This document shows, piece by piece, positions 44,489 through 53,596 of a stretch of 64,000 nucleotides of DNA (the stretch's first letter is position 1; each line of letters starts with the position of its first letter). The stretch is from Myxococcota bacterium. GTDB lineage: Bacteria; Myxococcota_A; UBA9160; SMWR01. The notes beneath the pieces were generated by a model. The model was not told the DNA's origin, did not search any database, and was given only the letters and a program-made list of their open reading frames with translations. Location of the stretch: assembly GCA_022447545.1 (NCBI GenBank), contig JAKVBI010000017.1, forward strand, positions 1 to 64,000, given 5' to 3'. The translations under genes were made by a program, and so were the position numbers.

Positions 44489-46165
44489 ATGCTCTTCGCC
44501 ACTCGATGTTTGCTGCTGTGTGCGGGCCTCTTTCCGCTGGTGATTGCTTGCGGAAGTGATGGCCCTCCCGATGCCCAGGGCGGACCGGTGGCCATGCGGC
44601 GCTTGACCCAAGGGCAGTACCGACAGGCCATCGCTGACGTGTTCGGACCCGAGATCGAGGTCGTCGGGCGCTTCGAACCTGACAATCGTCGCGAGGGGCT
44701 GGTTGCGGTCGGCAGCGCGACGGTCACGGTGACTCCGAGCGGTTTCGAGCAGTACGAGGCTATGGGGGCCCACATCGCGAAGCAGGTGGTCTCCGAAGAT
44801 CACCGCGAGGTCCTCGTTCCGTGTGAGCCTGATTCCCGGGCACGTCCTGATGCCGCGTGCAGCGAGGCCTTCCTGAGGAGGGTGGGCCCAGCTCTCCTCC
44901 GCCGGCCACTCACTGCCAGCGATATCACTTCCCGTGTGATGGCAGCGAACCGGGCTGTGCATTTGTCCGGTGATTTCTACGCCGGCCTGGAACTGATCGT
45001 GACGAGCCTGCTCGTATCCCCGGAGTTTCTGTTCCGCATGGAAGTAGCGAGCCCCAGGGGTGAGACGACGGGGGTTCTCCGAGTGGACGACCTCACCCTG
45101 GCCTCACGTCTGAGCTATCTGCTCTGGAATGCGGGACCCGATGAGGCGCTCCTGTCCGCGGCGGATCGAGGCGATCTCTCGAGTACCGAGGGGTTGGCGC
45201 AGCAGGTGGATCGGATGCTGGCCTCTCCGCGGCTGGCTGACGGAGTCCGGGCACTGTTCGAAGATGTCTTCCGCTTCGACGAGTTTGAGAATCTTGGCAA
45301 GGACGTCATCCGCTACCCGGTTTTCAGCGCTCAGGTGGCCGAAGATGCCCGGGAACAGACACTGCGTGTGGTGGTCGACCATCTGGTGGTTCGCCAGGGG
45401 GACTACCGCGAGCTCTTTACCACACGCCGTTCTTTCATGACCCGGGCCCTGGGGCCGGTCTATGCCGTTCCCGTTCGGTCAGAGACGGGGTGGGAGGCCA
45501 TGGAGTTTCCCGAGGGCGATCCCCGGGTCGGTCTACTCGCTCATGCGAGCTTCAACATGCTGCACGCTCACCCGGGCCGAAGTTCCGCCACGCTTCGGGG
45601 TCAATTTATTCGTGAGTCGCTGCTGTGTCAGGGGGTTCCTCCGGCGCCCGCCGATGTGGATTTCGGGCTTTTCAACGAAGACGAAAATCCCAAATACAAG
45701 ACGGCCCGTGACCGTCTGGAAGTGCACTCGTCAGATCCGACCTGTCGCAACTGTCACCGACTCACGGATCCCATTGGTCTCGGGCTGGAAGTTTTTGATG
45801 GAGTCGGTCGCTACCGAACCGTCGAGAACGGGGCACCCATCGATGCAAGTGGGGATCTTGATGGTCACGCATTCGCGAACAACATGGAACTCGGCAAGGC
45901 CTTCGCCGAGAGTCCGATTCTCGGTGCTTGTCTGGTAGAGAACGTCTACCGCTATGCGGTGGGTCGTGATCCCGTCAATACCGAGCGAAGGCTGCTGTCC
46001 TACCTCGAAGGTCGCCTCGAAGAATCCGATTACCGGCTGGGGGTGTTGCTGAGGGAGGTCGCGATGAGTGAGAGTTTCGCCACCGCAAGCTCTCCCAGGG
46101 AGGAGCGGGCGGCAACTGTGTCGGACCGATTGATTGCATCGCGAGCCCGCAAGGAGTCGTTGTGA
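44489..46165 (+). CDS. DUF1592/DUF1588-family lipoprotein with a CxxCH motif
   Basis: A 558-residue protein of the family found with planctomycete-type cytochrome domains. The N-terminus has a lipobox (FPLVIAC, Cys21). Expected DUF1587 (about 35-100), DUF1595 (about 115-180), DUF1592 (about 185-310), DUF1588 (about 360-455) and DUF1585 (about 470-540) regions follow in order. C419-R-N-C-H423 is a haem c-binding motif inside DUF1588, so haem attachment in the periplasm is possible. The start is ATG 44489 by the signal peptide; its ribosome site is weak. The TGA overlaps the GTG of the next gene by four bases. Function unknown. Confidence 0.8.
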   Translation: MLFATRCLLLCAGLFPLVIACGSDGPPDAQGGPVAMRRLTQGQYRQAIADVFGPEIEVVGRFEPDNRREGLVAVGSATVTVTPSGFEQYEAMGAHIAKQVVSEDHREVLVPCEPDSRARPDAACSEAFLRRVGPALLRRPLTASDITSRVMAANRAVHLSGDFYAGLELIVTSLLVSPEFLFRMEVASPRGETTGVLRVDDLTLASRLSYLLWNAGPDEALLSAADRGDLSSTEGLAQQVDRMLASPRLADGVRALFEDVFRFDEFENLGKDVIRYPVFSAQVAEDAREQTLRVVVDHLVVRQGDYRELFTTRRSFMTRALGPVYAVPVRSETGWEAMEFPEGDPRVGLLAHASFNMLHAHPGRSSATLRGQFIRESLLCQGVPPAPADVDFGLFNEDENPKYKTARDRLEVHSSDPTCRNCHRLTDPIGLGLEVFDGVGRYRTVENGAPIDASGDLDGHAFANNMELGKAFAESPILGACLVENVYRYAVGRDPVNTERRLLSYLEGRLEESDYRLGVLLREVAMSESFATASSPREERAATVSDRLIASRARKESL

Positions 46166-47514
46166 CGCCCGCTATCACACGAAGAGGGTTTTTGCGTAAG
46201 AGCCTCCGGGGCACCTTTGGCGGTGCGGCACTGGCGGTGGGCCTGCCCTATCTCGAAGTCTTTCTGAACTCCAATGGCGACGCCCTGGCCGCGACGGGTG
46301 CGCCGCTTCCCCGGCGCTTCGGGACCTGGTTTTTTGGTTGTGGGATGAATCCCAATCGATGGAATCCCAAGGAGGAGGGACGAGATTTCGCGCTTCCGCC
46401 GGAACTTCAACCCATTGCGCGGGTTCGCGAGCACATCAGTGTGATCAGCGGGTTGAGCGTTCTCCTGGCGGGCGAGACCAATTTTGTACACAGGACGGGT
46501 GTGATGGGGACGCTGTGTGGGGGTGCGCCTCCGACTCCCAACGAGAACGCGGGGCCGACACTGGACGTTCTGATCTCCGATGTGGCGGGCGGCGCGACGA
46601 GATTCCGTTCGCTGGAAATGGCCGCTCACGGTGTTGCCAAGGACAGTTACAGCCGGCGCAGCGAGAATGTCATCAATCCGAGTGAGCCCACACCACTGTC
46701 CCTCTACTCGAGGGTCTTCGGCCCAGGCTTCAACGATCCCAACGCCGGAGAGTTTGAGCCAGATCCAAAGACCCTGCTTCGGAAGAGCGTGCTGTCGCTG
46801 GTGTCCGAAGATCGTTCGCGGATCGAGGCCCAGTTGGGTCAGGCTGATCGCGCTCGACTCGACGAATACTTCACCTCATTGCGTCAACTCGAACGTCAGC
46901 TCGAATTGCAGCTTTCGGCGCCTCCCCCCCTGGAGGCCTGCGAGATTCCCCGCCAACCCGAGGAGACTCCGGTTTCCCAGGACGTGGCCCATGTGGTTCG
47001 GAATCACCAATTGATGGCGCAAGTTCTTGCGTTAGCGCTGGCCTGTGACCAGACCCGTGTGTTCAACATGGTCTTCTCGGCCGGTGCATCGGGTCTCCAT
47101 CTGCCGGGTAGCAGCGACACCCACCACACGTTGACTCACGAAGAAGCACGAGATCCCGCGCTTGGCTACCAGCCTGAGGCCACCCGTTTCGTAATCCACG
47201 GTATGGAAGCCTGGGCGACGTTCGTGGAAACGCTGGAGTCGGTGCCCGAGGGGGATGGCACATTGCTCGATCACTCGGTGGTGATGGCGCATTCGGAGAC
47301 ATCCGATGCGAACAGTCATAGCGTCACCGGGCTTCCGATCATGCTGGCGGGTCGCGCCGGCGGGAGGCTTTTGCCGGGGGTCCACGTTGGGGGAGGTGGT
47401 GAGACGACCGCGCGGGTGGGTTTGACGCTTCAACAGGTGATGGGTCTCAACGTGGCCTCCTGGGGCACCCAGGCGAACCGGACGTCTCGACCGATCTCGG
47501 AGGTGCTCGCCTAG
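46162..47514 (+). CDS. DUF1552-family protein with Tat-like signal
   Basis: A 450-residue protein of the DUF1552 family. The N-terminus TRRGFLRKSL is twin-arginine-like (Arg7-Arg8), followed by a hydrophobic stretch GGAALAVGLPYL, so folded export through Tat is likely. Internal RRFGTWFFGCGMNPN, GLSVLLAGETN and HHTLTHEE are typical of the family. The family is related to DUF1501/sulfatase-like proteins and its reaction is unknown. GTG 46162 overlaps the DUF1592 stop, so the two are translationally coupled. The pair recurs in Myxococcota and Planctomycetes. Confidence 0.85.
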   Translation: MTPAITRRGFLRKSLRGTFGGAALAVGLPYLEVFLNSNGDALAATGAPLPRRFGTWFFGCGMNPNRWNPKEEGRDFALPPELQPIARVREHISVISGLSVLLAGETNFVHRTGVMGTLCGGAPPTPNENAGPTLDVLISDVAGGATRFRSLEMAAHGVAKDSYSRRSENVINPSEPTPLSLYSRVFGPGFNDPNAGEFEPDPKTLLRKSVLSLVSEDRSRIEAQLGQADRARLDEYFTSLRQLERQLELQLSAPPPLEACEIPRQPEETPVSQDVAHVVRNHQLMAQVLALALACDQTRVFNMVFSAGASGLHLPGSSDTHHTLTHEEARDPALGYQPEATRFVIHGMEAWATFVETLESVPEGDGTLLDHSVVMAHSETSDANSHSVTGLPIMLAGRAGGRLLPGVHVGGGGETTARVGLTLQQVMGLNVASWGTQANRTSRPISEVLA

Positions 47515-47552
47515 CCGCGGGCGATTTCGCGGAAGTCGGGAGGAAGACACGC

Positions 47553-48683
47553 ATGCGCTGGATTTGGACTCTCGTGGCAGTCTGTCTGCTCGGGTTGGGC
47601 TGTGATGCGGGCGCTCGTCAGAACTCGAGGGTGTCGATTGCCCAGCCGACGGTGCGTGGGTACGTGATGGCGCGCTGGCACGAAGAGATTCCCGACATCG
47701 AGCCTGGTGAGTGTCCCGAAGGCCTCAATCCGACGGAAGCCGACTACTTTCCCGAGGAGTGGGCGGATTTCATGGCGGCCCGCAAACGGATCCGGGCTGC
47801 CGGCGGGTACCTGCGCTGGGATGACGAGCGCTTGCCGCCCGATGCCTGCCAGGACCCCCTCGTTCAGCCGGATCCAGGGTTTCTGACCTTGGATGGGCCT
47901 GCGCTCGTGCAAGGCCTGGATCTGGATGGGGTCGACTCCGGTCGAGCCGATTCTGGGGGAAGCGGCTGCGCCCACGACGATTTCGTCAGCCCCGATGGGT
48001 CAACGGGCATTGACAACCAGTACTGGCGCTTGATGGGGTGCGTGCGCGGGTACCGTCCCAATGATCTGATGGACCGTCTCCACGAATCGAATGTCGCCAT
48101 CAAAGAGGGCGCATACGGAATCCTTCTCGAGATCACGGGACTGGATGACTCGCGCGACGACGAGTCGGTGGAGGTTCAATTTCTCTCGGCCGCAGAACCT
48201 GTGACCATGAACGCCGTAGACGACATTATGCGCAACGTGAGTGTCACCGCCCACGAGGAGACGCGTTTTCATAGCGCCTGGGCCAGGGCGCGTATCGAAA
48301 ATGGCATCCTGACGTCGGAACCGGTGGACGTTCGCATCAAGATCAAGCAGCAGACCTCGGACAACGAGCACTGGTTCCGAGATGCGCGGATTCGCGCCGA
48401 AATCCAGGACGACGGAAGCCTTCGCGGCATCCTGGGAGCCTATGTGGATACGGGTAACCTGTATTCGGTGCTCAATGATCAGAACATCGGAGATCGGCCC
48501 CAGGGGCGGAATGCCGCCAACGCCCGTGGATTCATGTGCGCAGGGGTTTACCACGCCATGCCACGGGTCGCCGATGGGCATCCTGACCCCGACACGGGGG
48601 AATGCACCTCGATCTCGACCGCGATCCACTTCGAGGCGGTTCCGGCCTTCGTGATCCGGGCGCAGTTGGCCATGTCGGACTGA
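47553..48683 (+). CDS. Lipoprotein of unknown function
   Basis: A 376-residue protein with lipobox LLGLGC (Cys17). It is acidic and has no recognised domain. Six to eight further Cys are spread through it (GECPEG, DACQD, SGCAHD, MGCVR, FMCAG, GECTS), which suggests disulphides in the periplasm. The middle part (GILLEITGLDD to SEPVDVRIKIK) looks beta-rich. RBS GGGAGGAAG precedes ATG 47553. It lies 38 bases after the DUF1552 gene, which makes it a candidate partner of that pair. Confidence 0.7.
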   Translation: MRWIWTLVAVCLLGLGCDAGARQNSRVSIAQPTVRGYVMARWHEEIPDIEPGECPEGLNPTEADYFPEEWADFMAARKRIRAAGGYLRWDDERLPPDACQDPLVQPDPGFLTLDGPALVQGLDLDGVDSGRADSGGSGCAHDDFVSPDGSTGIDNQYWRLMGCVRGYRPNDLMDRLHESNVAIKEGAYGILLEITGLDDSRDDESVEVQFLSAAEPVTMNAVDDIMRNVSVTAHEETRFHSAWARARIENGILTSEPVDVRIKIKQQTSDNEHWFRDARIRAEIQDDGSLRGILGAYVDTGNLYSVLNDQNIGDRPQGRNAANARGFMCAGVYHAMPRVADGHPDPDTGECTSISTAIHFEAVPAFVIRAQLAMSD

Positions 48684-48743
48684 TCGCCGAGGGCGATTCC
48701 CCTATGCTCCCCAGCGGAACCCGTGACTTCGAGGAGGAGAGCC

Positions 48744-49184
48744 ATGTCCATTCGGTCGTTCTGGATATTTGTGGTGCTGCTGGCTGCAGCGTGTAATGGG
48801 CCCATGGGGCTCCTGCCCGGCGGCAAGCTTGGCGGTGAGCCTCGGCCGGCACCGTCGAACTGGGGCTTCGCGGGTGATTATGGAACCGTCCAGTTGGAAA
48901 CTCATCCCGAGGAGCCCTATTCGGTCAACATTGCCTACACGATCATGGGTGGCCGCTTGTTCATCAACGCCGGGGGGACTGAGACCCAATGGGTGAAGAA
49001 CATGACTCTCGATCCCAACGTGAAGCTGCGCCTGGACGGGAGTCTCTACGATCTTCGCGCTGTTCGCGTGACAGATCGTGGCGAGATCGACCGGTTCGCG
49101 AAGGCGTGGACGAGCCAGTCCATGTTTCGTCGTGACCCGTCTTCATACGAACAGGTTTGGATCTATGAACTGGTGGCCCGCTAG
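48744..49184 (+). CDS. Lipoprotein with split-barrel-like domain
   Basis: A 146-residue protein with lipobox LLAAAC (Cys17). The mature part resembles DUF2255/deazaflavin-nitroreductase-like split barrels: VNIAYTIMGGRLFINAGG, TQWVKNMTLDPNVKLRLDGSLYDLRAVRV, and an aromatic end. Such domains usually bind flavin or F420 in the cytoplasm, so a lipid-anchored periplasmic form is unusual. GAGGAGGAGA precedes ATG 48744. Its TAG shares the CTAG tetramer with the convergent GH3 stop. The fold call is by pattern only. Confidence 0.6.
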   Translation: MSIRSFWIFVVLLAAACNGPMGLLPGGKLGGEPRPAPSNWGFAGDYGTVQLETHPEEPYSVNIAYTIMGGRLFINAGGTETQWVKNMTLDPNVKLRLDGSLYDLRAVRVTDRGEIDRFAKAWTSQSMFRRDPSSYEQVWIYELVAR

Positions 49185-51304
49185 GTGGCATTGCGGACGG
49201 GGCGCCACTCTTCGCTCCGGCGAACCCAGTTGGCGGTGAGGGGAAGGTCCGCGGAACTCTGGCCGATGCGAAACTGGTAGCAACATTCCTCGAGTCGCCA
49301 GGCGCGGGATTCCGAGTCGTAGATACGCAGGTCAGCGTCGGAAATCTCGATCTCGAGAGTAGCTTCTGCTCCCGGGTCCAGTTCGACGCGACCGAATCCC
49401 TTCAACTCCTGGGGCACGCGAAAAACTCCCGAGTCGGTGCAGCTCACATAGAGTTGAACGATGGTGGCTCCCCGGCGTTTGCCCGAGTTGTGGACATCGA
49501 CGCGGCATAGGAACCCTTCAGTCGTTCGCGTAAGGTCGAGATTCGCGCAGTCGAACCGGGTGTAGCCGAGACCGAACCCGAAGGGGAACTCGGGCTCGTG
49601 CCCGTGGTGTTCGAGCCAGCGATAGCCGTGGAGGAGGTCGTGGTCTACACGCTGAGCGGTGACATCCCAGGGCATCAGGTCAGACGTTTTGCGTGGCACC
49701 GAGACCGGCAAGCGGCCCGTCGGAGAAACCTCGCCGAATAGCACGTGAGCCAGGGCCGCTCCTCCCTCCCGGCCGCCGTACCACGCCATGAGGAGGGCGT
49801 CCACGGAATCAATCCAGTCACGGACGACGATGGCCGAACCCGATTGTAGGACCACCACCGTTCGCTTGGAGTGTTTGGCGCTGCGCTGGATGAGATCGCG
49901 CTGATTCCGGGGCAGGTCCAAGCCTGCTCGATCTCCACCTCGAGCGAGATCGTCGCCTTCTGTCTCCACCTGTGCAGTGGGAACGAACTCCCCCTCGTCG
50001 CGGTAGGTGAGGCCGGCCACGATGAGGGTGGCATCGAACTCGGAAAGGCCCGAAAGGTCCGCATGACTACGGAAATACTCGACCTCCACGGGGCCGGCGA
50101 TCGCTCGAATGGCTTCGATGGGTGTGGACACTGTGGTCGATGTCACCATGCTGCTGCCCCGGTCCCCGAGATTGACCGTGTCTGCCAGATCTCCCACCAC
50201 TGCCAGCTTCAAGCCATCGGTTCGCTCCAGAGGCAACACGTCCCTCGCGTTCTTGAGCAACACCAGGGACTTCTCGGCAGCCTCGAGGGCGAGGGCAACG
50301 TGCTCGTCGCACTCCACGACGCTTTCGTCGGGTCGCGGTTTACCCCCGAGGTGATTGTGACCGAGTTTCCACGCCATCTTCTGGTGCACCGAGCGGCGGG
50401 CGGCGCGGTCGATGTGTTCTTGGGACAATTCCCCGGACTCGAGGGCCTCCTCGAGAGCTTCGTCGGAGAAGCGGAAGCCGGCGGGCATCTCGATGTCGAG
50501 GCCGGCCCTCAGCGAAGGGGCCGTCGAGCGGGCGCCCAGAAACCAGTCCGATTCGACGAAACCGCGAAACCCCCAATCTCCCCGAAGGATCTCGTCCAGC
50601 AATCGTGGGTGCTCGCCACAATAGATACCGTTGACCTTGTTGTAGGCGCTCATGATCGATCCTGCGGCAGCTTCGACGACACAGCGTTTGAAGTGGGGCA
50701 GGTAGACCTCGTGGAGGGCCCGCTCGTCGATCTCTGAACTGAGAGAGAAACGGTTGTTCTCGAGGTTGTTGAGGGCGAAATGCTTTGGACTCGCGAGGAC
50801 GTGGTTCTGAACTCCGCTCACAAAGGCCACCGCCATGGCACCCATGTGGTGGGGATCTTCCGAGTAGGTTTCCTGGGCCCGTCCCCAGCCCGGATGGCGA
50901 AGGAGGTTGAGGGTCGGGGCCAGGAGCACGTTGCCGCCCTTGGCGGCCACTTCGAGACCGATCGCCTCGCCCACGCGGCGCTCGAGGTTGACGTCGAAAC
51001 TGGCCGCTCGGGCACTCGCGACGGGAAAGGCCGTTGCGTAGCCGGCCCGTGCACCTCGCGGGCCATCGACCATTTTCCAGGGCTCGAGGTCCAGGGTCTC
51101 GTCTCCACCTGCGTGGTAGAGACCTTCGATGGGTTCTGCCTGACGACCGCGGATCTCATTGGCCTTCTGGGCGGGCGACATTCTCGACAGCAGCGCGTCG
51201 GCCTCCCGGGCCGCCACTGGGTGGTCGAGGCCCCTTCCGAAATTTCCGGCGTGGATTGCGGCGGAGTCGAAAGCCTTGAGGATCGTTTTTTTACTGGGAC
51301 CCAT
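49181..51304 (-). CDS. GH3-family beta-glucosidase
   Basis: A 707-residue glycoside hydrolase 3 enzyme removing terminal beta-linked sugars. The catalytic nucleophile is Asp253 in GFRGFVESDW, substrate-binding KHF is at 174-176, and the alpha/beta sandwich second domain covers about 330-560. A fibronectin-III-like domain ends the protein (VHNSGKRRGATIVQLYV). No signal peptide is visible, so cytoplasmic, or exported by another route. ATG 51304 follows AGGAGG at five bases. It overlaps the DUF4345 gene by 14 bases, so the two are coupled. Confidence 0.9.
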   Translation of the reverse strand: MGPSKKTILKAFDSAAIHAGNFGRGLDHPVAAREADALLSRMSPAQKANEIRGRQAEPIEGLYHAGGDETLDLEPWKMVDGPRGARAGYATAFPVASARAASFDVNLERRVGEAIGLEVAAKGGNVLLAPTLNLLRHPGWGRAQETYSEDPHHMGAMAVAFVSGVQNHVLASPKHFALNNLENNRFSLSSEIDERALHEVYLPHFKRCVVEAAAGSIMSAYNKVNGIYCGEHPRLLDEILRGDWGFRGFVESDWFLGARSTAPSLRAGLDIEMPAGFRFSDEALEEALESGELSQEHIDRAARRSVHQKMAWKLGHNHLGGKPRPDESVVECDEHVALALEAAEKSLVLLKNARDVLPLERTDGLKLAVVGDLADTVNLGDRGSSMVTSTTVSTPIEAIRAIAGPVEVEYFRSHADLSGLSEFDATLIVAGLTYRDEGEFVPTAQVETEGDDLARGGDRAGLDLPRNQRDLIQRSAKHSKRTVVVLQSGSAIVVRDWIDSVDALLMAWYGGREGGAALAHVLFGEVSPTGRLPVSVPRKTSDLMPWDVTAQRVDHDLLHGYRWLEHHGHEPEFPFGFGLGYTRFDCANLDLTRTTEGFLCRVDVHNSGKRRGATIVQLYVSCTDSGVFRVPQELKGFGRVELDPGAEATLEIEISDADLRIYDSESRAWRLEECCYQFRIGQSSADLPLTANWVRRSEEWRPVRNAT

Positions 51305-51740
51305 GGACACCTCCTGGGCCGGGGCTCGGAACCCGCGGAACGTCGGGTTTTCGGTGCCACCAAACGAGTGCCAGCATGAACAAGAGGGCGATCGTCTCTA
51401 GCCGGTAGTTCGTGACAGAAGTGGGGCGGGTGGCCGCGCCATCGAGCCACCAGCTGAGGCTGCGACCGGCTACGAAACCTGCCAGAAGAAGGGTCAAGTA
51501 ACCCAAGGCCACGCCTCGCATGGAATTGTGTGCAGCCCCTGCGGCACAGAGCGCCGCGGTGGTCAGAAAGAAACCACCGTAGGCGGCGCGAATCTCTGCA
51601 AGGGCGTCGGGCCCGTCGAGCGAGATGCCCACGGGACCGAGCAGGCTATCGGGGGAGAGGAAGGCGATCAGTGAAGTCGCTGCGAAGCTCAGGGCCAGTG
51701 CGCCCAACACCACGCGCAGAATCCGGGCTTTGCGAGTCAT
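51291..51740 (-). CDS. DUF4345-family membrane protein
   Basis: A 149-residue membrane protein with four hydrophobic spans (about 8-28, 50-70, 75-95, 115-130). AEIRAAYGGFFLTTAALC is the family segment. Function unknown. Its 3' end overlaps the start of GH3 by 14 bases and the AGGAGG of GH3 lies inside this gene, so translation is coupled. Nothing suggests a direct link to sugar hydrolysis. Confidence 0.75.
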   Translation of the reverse strand: MTRKARILRVVLGALALSFAATSLIAFLSPDSLLGPVGISLDGPDALAEIRAAYGGFFLTTAALCAAGAAHNSMRGVALGYLTLLLAGFVAGRSLSWWLDGAATRPTSVTNYRLETIALLFMLALVWWHRKPDVPRVPSPGPGGVHGSQ

Positions 51741-51831
51741 CTCGTGGAGTCCCCTTGTTCGGGTGGGCCGCGCTCGAAGTCCGCGCGAGTCACACGCAGG
51801 TATGGCTTCGGTTCGCGGCTGCGAACCGAGG

Positions 51832-52695
51832 TCAGTTCTCGATGTATGGGTTCAGAATCATGCCTCTTGCGGGCGGTTCCGTTCGGTTTTCGATGGAATG
51901 GTGGCGTGCGCGGATGGGTTCCCGGTAGTAGTCGTCGGTTTCGATCCAGAAGCGATCTTCGACGATGGCGGCGAGAACAATCTCTGCAATTTCGGCAGGG
52001 GGCTTGGCGAACCCTCCGAACGTGTCGGCGAATTCCGAAAGATCTCCCTGTGCCGGCGGGGGACCCTTTTCATCCTCGAGTTCCTTGGGGCGGTTGCGCT
52101 CCGAGGTGCCGATGTTGGTGGCGACGGCGCCCGGGCACAGGCAGCTCACGCGAACCTTGGATCCGGAGTCGGCGAGTTCTGAATAGAGGGTTTCGGCGAT
52201 GCTCGTGGCTGCATGTTTGCTGGCGTTGTATGGGCCGAGCCACGGATATGAGGTCAAGCCGGCCACCGAGGCGGTAACGACGATGTGCCCCTCGTCCCGG
52301 GCCTTCAACTCCGGCAGGAAGACCCGGATTCCGTGGATCACTCCCCAGAGGTTGACGCCGAGCGTCCAGCTCCAATCGTTCGAGGTGAGGGTGTCCATGG
52401 GTCCCGTTGGCGCTGAAACCCCAGCATTCAGACATACCAGATGGGCGGGGCCGAAGGCCTTTCGAGTCGCGTCACCGAGGTGATCCATGGAGGCCTCGTC
52501 GCTTACGTCGGTGACCACCGCGAGTGCGTTGGCTCCCAGGGCTTCGACGCGCGCAGTGGCGGTTCGGAGTGCCTCTTCCTCGATGTCTGCGAGGACCACG
52601 TTCATGCCCTCGCTGCCCAGGCACTCGGCGAAGGCCAAGCCCATACCACTCGCGCTGCCCGTCACCACAGCTGTCTTCCCTTCGAGATCCTGCAT
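51832..52695 (-). CDS. Short-chain dehydrogenase/reductase
   Basis: A 287-residue SDR with TGSASGMG, LADIEEE (NAD-type acid), LNAGVSAPTG, Ser in TASVAGLT and catalytic YNASK. About 60 residues after the core (from NIGTSERNRPK) form a longer C-terminal part, as in the SDR group that includes many steroid or alcohol dehydrogenases of mycobacteria. ATG 52695 follows GGAGA. Divergent from the SDR at 52811, across a 115-base gap. Confidence 0.85.
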   Translation of the reverse strand: MQDLEGKTAVVTGSASGMGLAFAECLGSEGMNVVLADIEEEALRTATARVEALGANALAVVTDVSDEASMDHLGDATRKAFGPAHLVCLNAGVSAPTGPMDTLTSNDWSWTLGVNLWGVIHGIRVFLPELKARDEGHIVVTASVAGLTSYPWLGPYNASKHAATSIAETLYSELADSGSKVRVSCLCPGAVATNIGTSERNRPKELEDEKGPPPAQGDLSEFADTFGGFAKPPAEIAEIVLAAIVEDRFWIETDDYYREPIRARHHSIENRTEPPARGMILNPYIEN

Positions 52696-52749
52696 GCTGT
52701 CTCCATTTGATTGCGTGAAGCCCTGATTTCCCGGCCACTGTTGCCGGAA

Positions 52750-52779
52750 TTCACCGGTCGCCGACCTGGGTGGTATAGC
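52750..52779 (+). promoter_or_regulatory. Candidate promoter for the SDR at 52811
   Basis: TTCACC, an 18-base spacer, then TATAGC, ending 31 bases before the ATG. Matches the recurring layout in findings. Pattern match only. Confidence 0.35.
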
Positions 52780-52810
52780 ATCCGGCTTCAGGGAGCAGAG
52801 GAGGGCTGAG

Positions 52811-53557
52811 ATGTTCGATTTGACGGGACGGGTTGCCGTGGTGACCGGCGCGGGCCAGAACGTGGGTGAGGGAATCGCCAGACTTCTGGCGCAACGAGGG
52901 GCTGCGGTGGCAGTGAATGACCTGTTTGCGGAGCGCGCCGAGGGCGTGGCCGAGGGAATCGCACAGGAAGGAGGGAAGGCCTTGTCGGCACCCTTCGACG
53001 TGACGGACCCGGAAGCTGTCGGTACCGGGATGGCTCATGTCGCCGAACAGCTCGGGCCCGTGGACATTCTGGTCAACAACGCCGGCGTTCCCCCTGGAAT
53101 GGGCGTCACCCCGTTTCGGGAGATGGATCCTGGTGAGTGGTCGAAGTACGTCGACCTCAATTTATACGGGGTGCTTCACTGTACCCGCGCAGTGATCGAG
53201 GGCATGTGCGAGCGGAACTGGGGGCGGATCGTCACAGTGTCCTCGGGTGCCGGGCAGACGGGTCTCAATCTCGGGATTTCGCTGTATGGAGCGGGGAAGG
53301 GTGCGGCGATCAGCTTCATGCGTCACTTCGCGATGGAGGTGGCAGGTCAGGGTGTGACGGCGAATACGGTGGCTCTCGGGCTCATCGACAACCACCGGGA
53401 CCCGACCGTGACGGCAGCCATGGCTCGTCAGGTTCCTGTGGGGCGAACCGGCCAGGCTGCCGATATTGCACCGTCGGTCCTGTTCCTCGTGTCCGAGGAG
53501 GCCAGCTGGATCACCGGGCAGATTCTCGGAGTCAACGGCGGGAATCTCATGCTCTAG
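52811..53557 (+). CDS. Short-chain dehydrogenase/reductase, FabG-like
   Basis: A 248-residue SDR of FabG-like size: TGAGQNVG (an Asn-Val form of the motif), AVNDLFAERAEG, NNAGVPPGMG, Ser in VSSGAGQTG, YGAGK. The end GQILGVNGGNLML is near-classical. GAGGAGGG precedes ATG 52811. It is convergent with the P450 gene (39-base gap). Confidence 0.85.
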   Translation: MFDLTGRVAVVTGAGQNVGEGIARLLAQRGAAVAVNDLFAERAEGVAEGIAQEGGKALSAPFDVTDPEAVGTGMAHVAEQLGPVDILVNNAGVPPGMGVTPFREMDPGEWSKYVDLNLYGVLHCTRAVIEGMCERNWGRIVTVSSGAGQTGLNLGISLYGAGKGAAISFMRHFAMEVAGQGVTANTVALGLIDNHRDPTVTAAMARQVPVGRTGQAADIAPSVLFLVSEEASWITGQILGVNGGNLML

Positions 53558-53596
53558 GCCGTGAAATTCCGGGGGCACTTTCCGGCGGGTCGCTTC

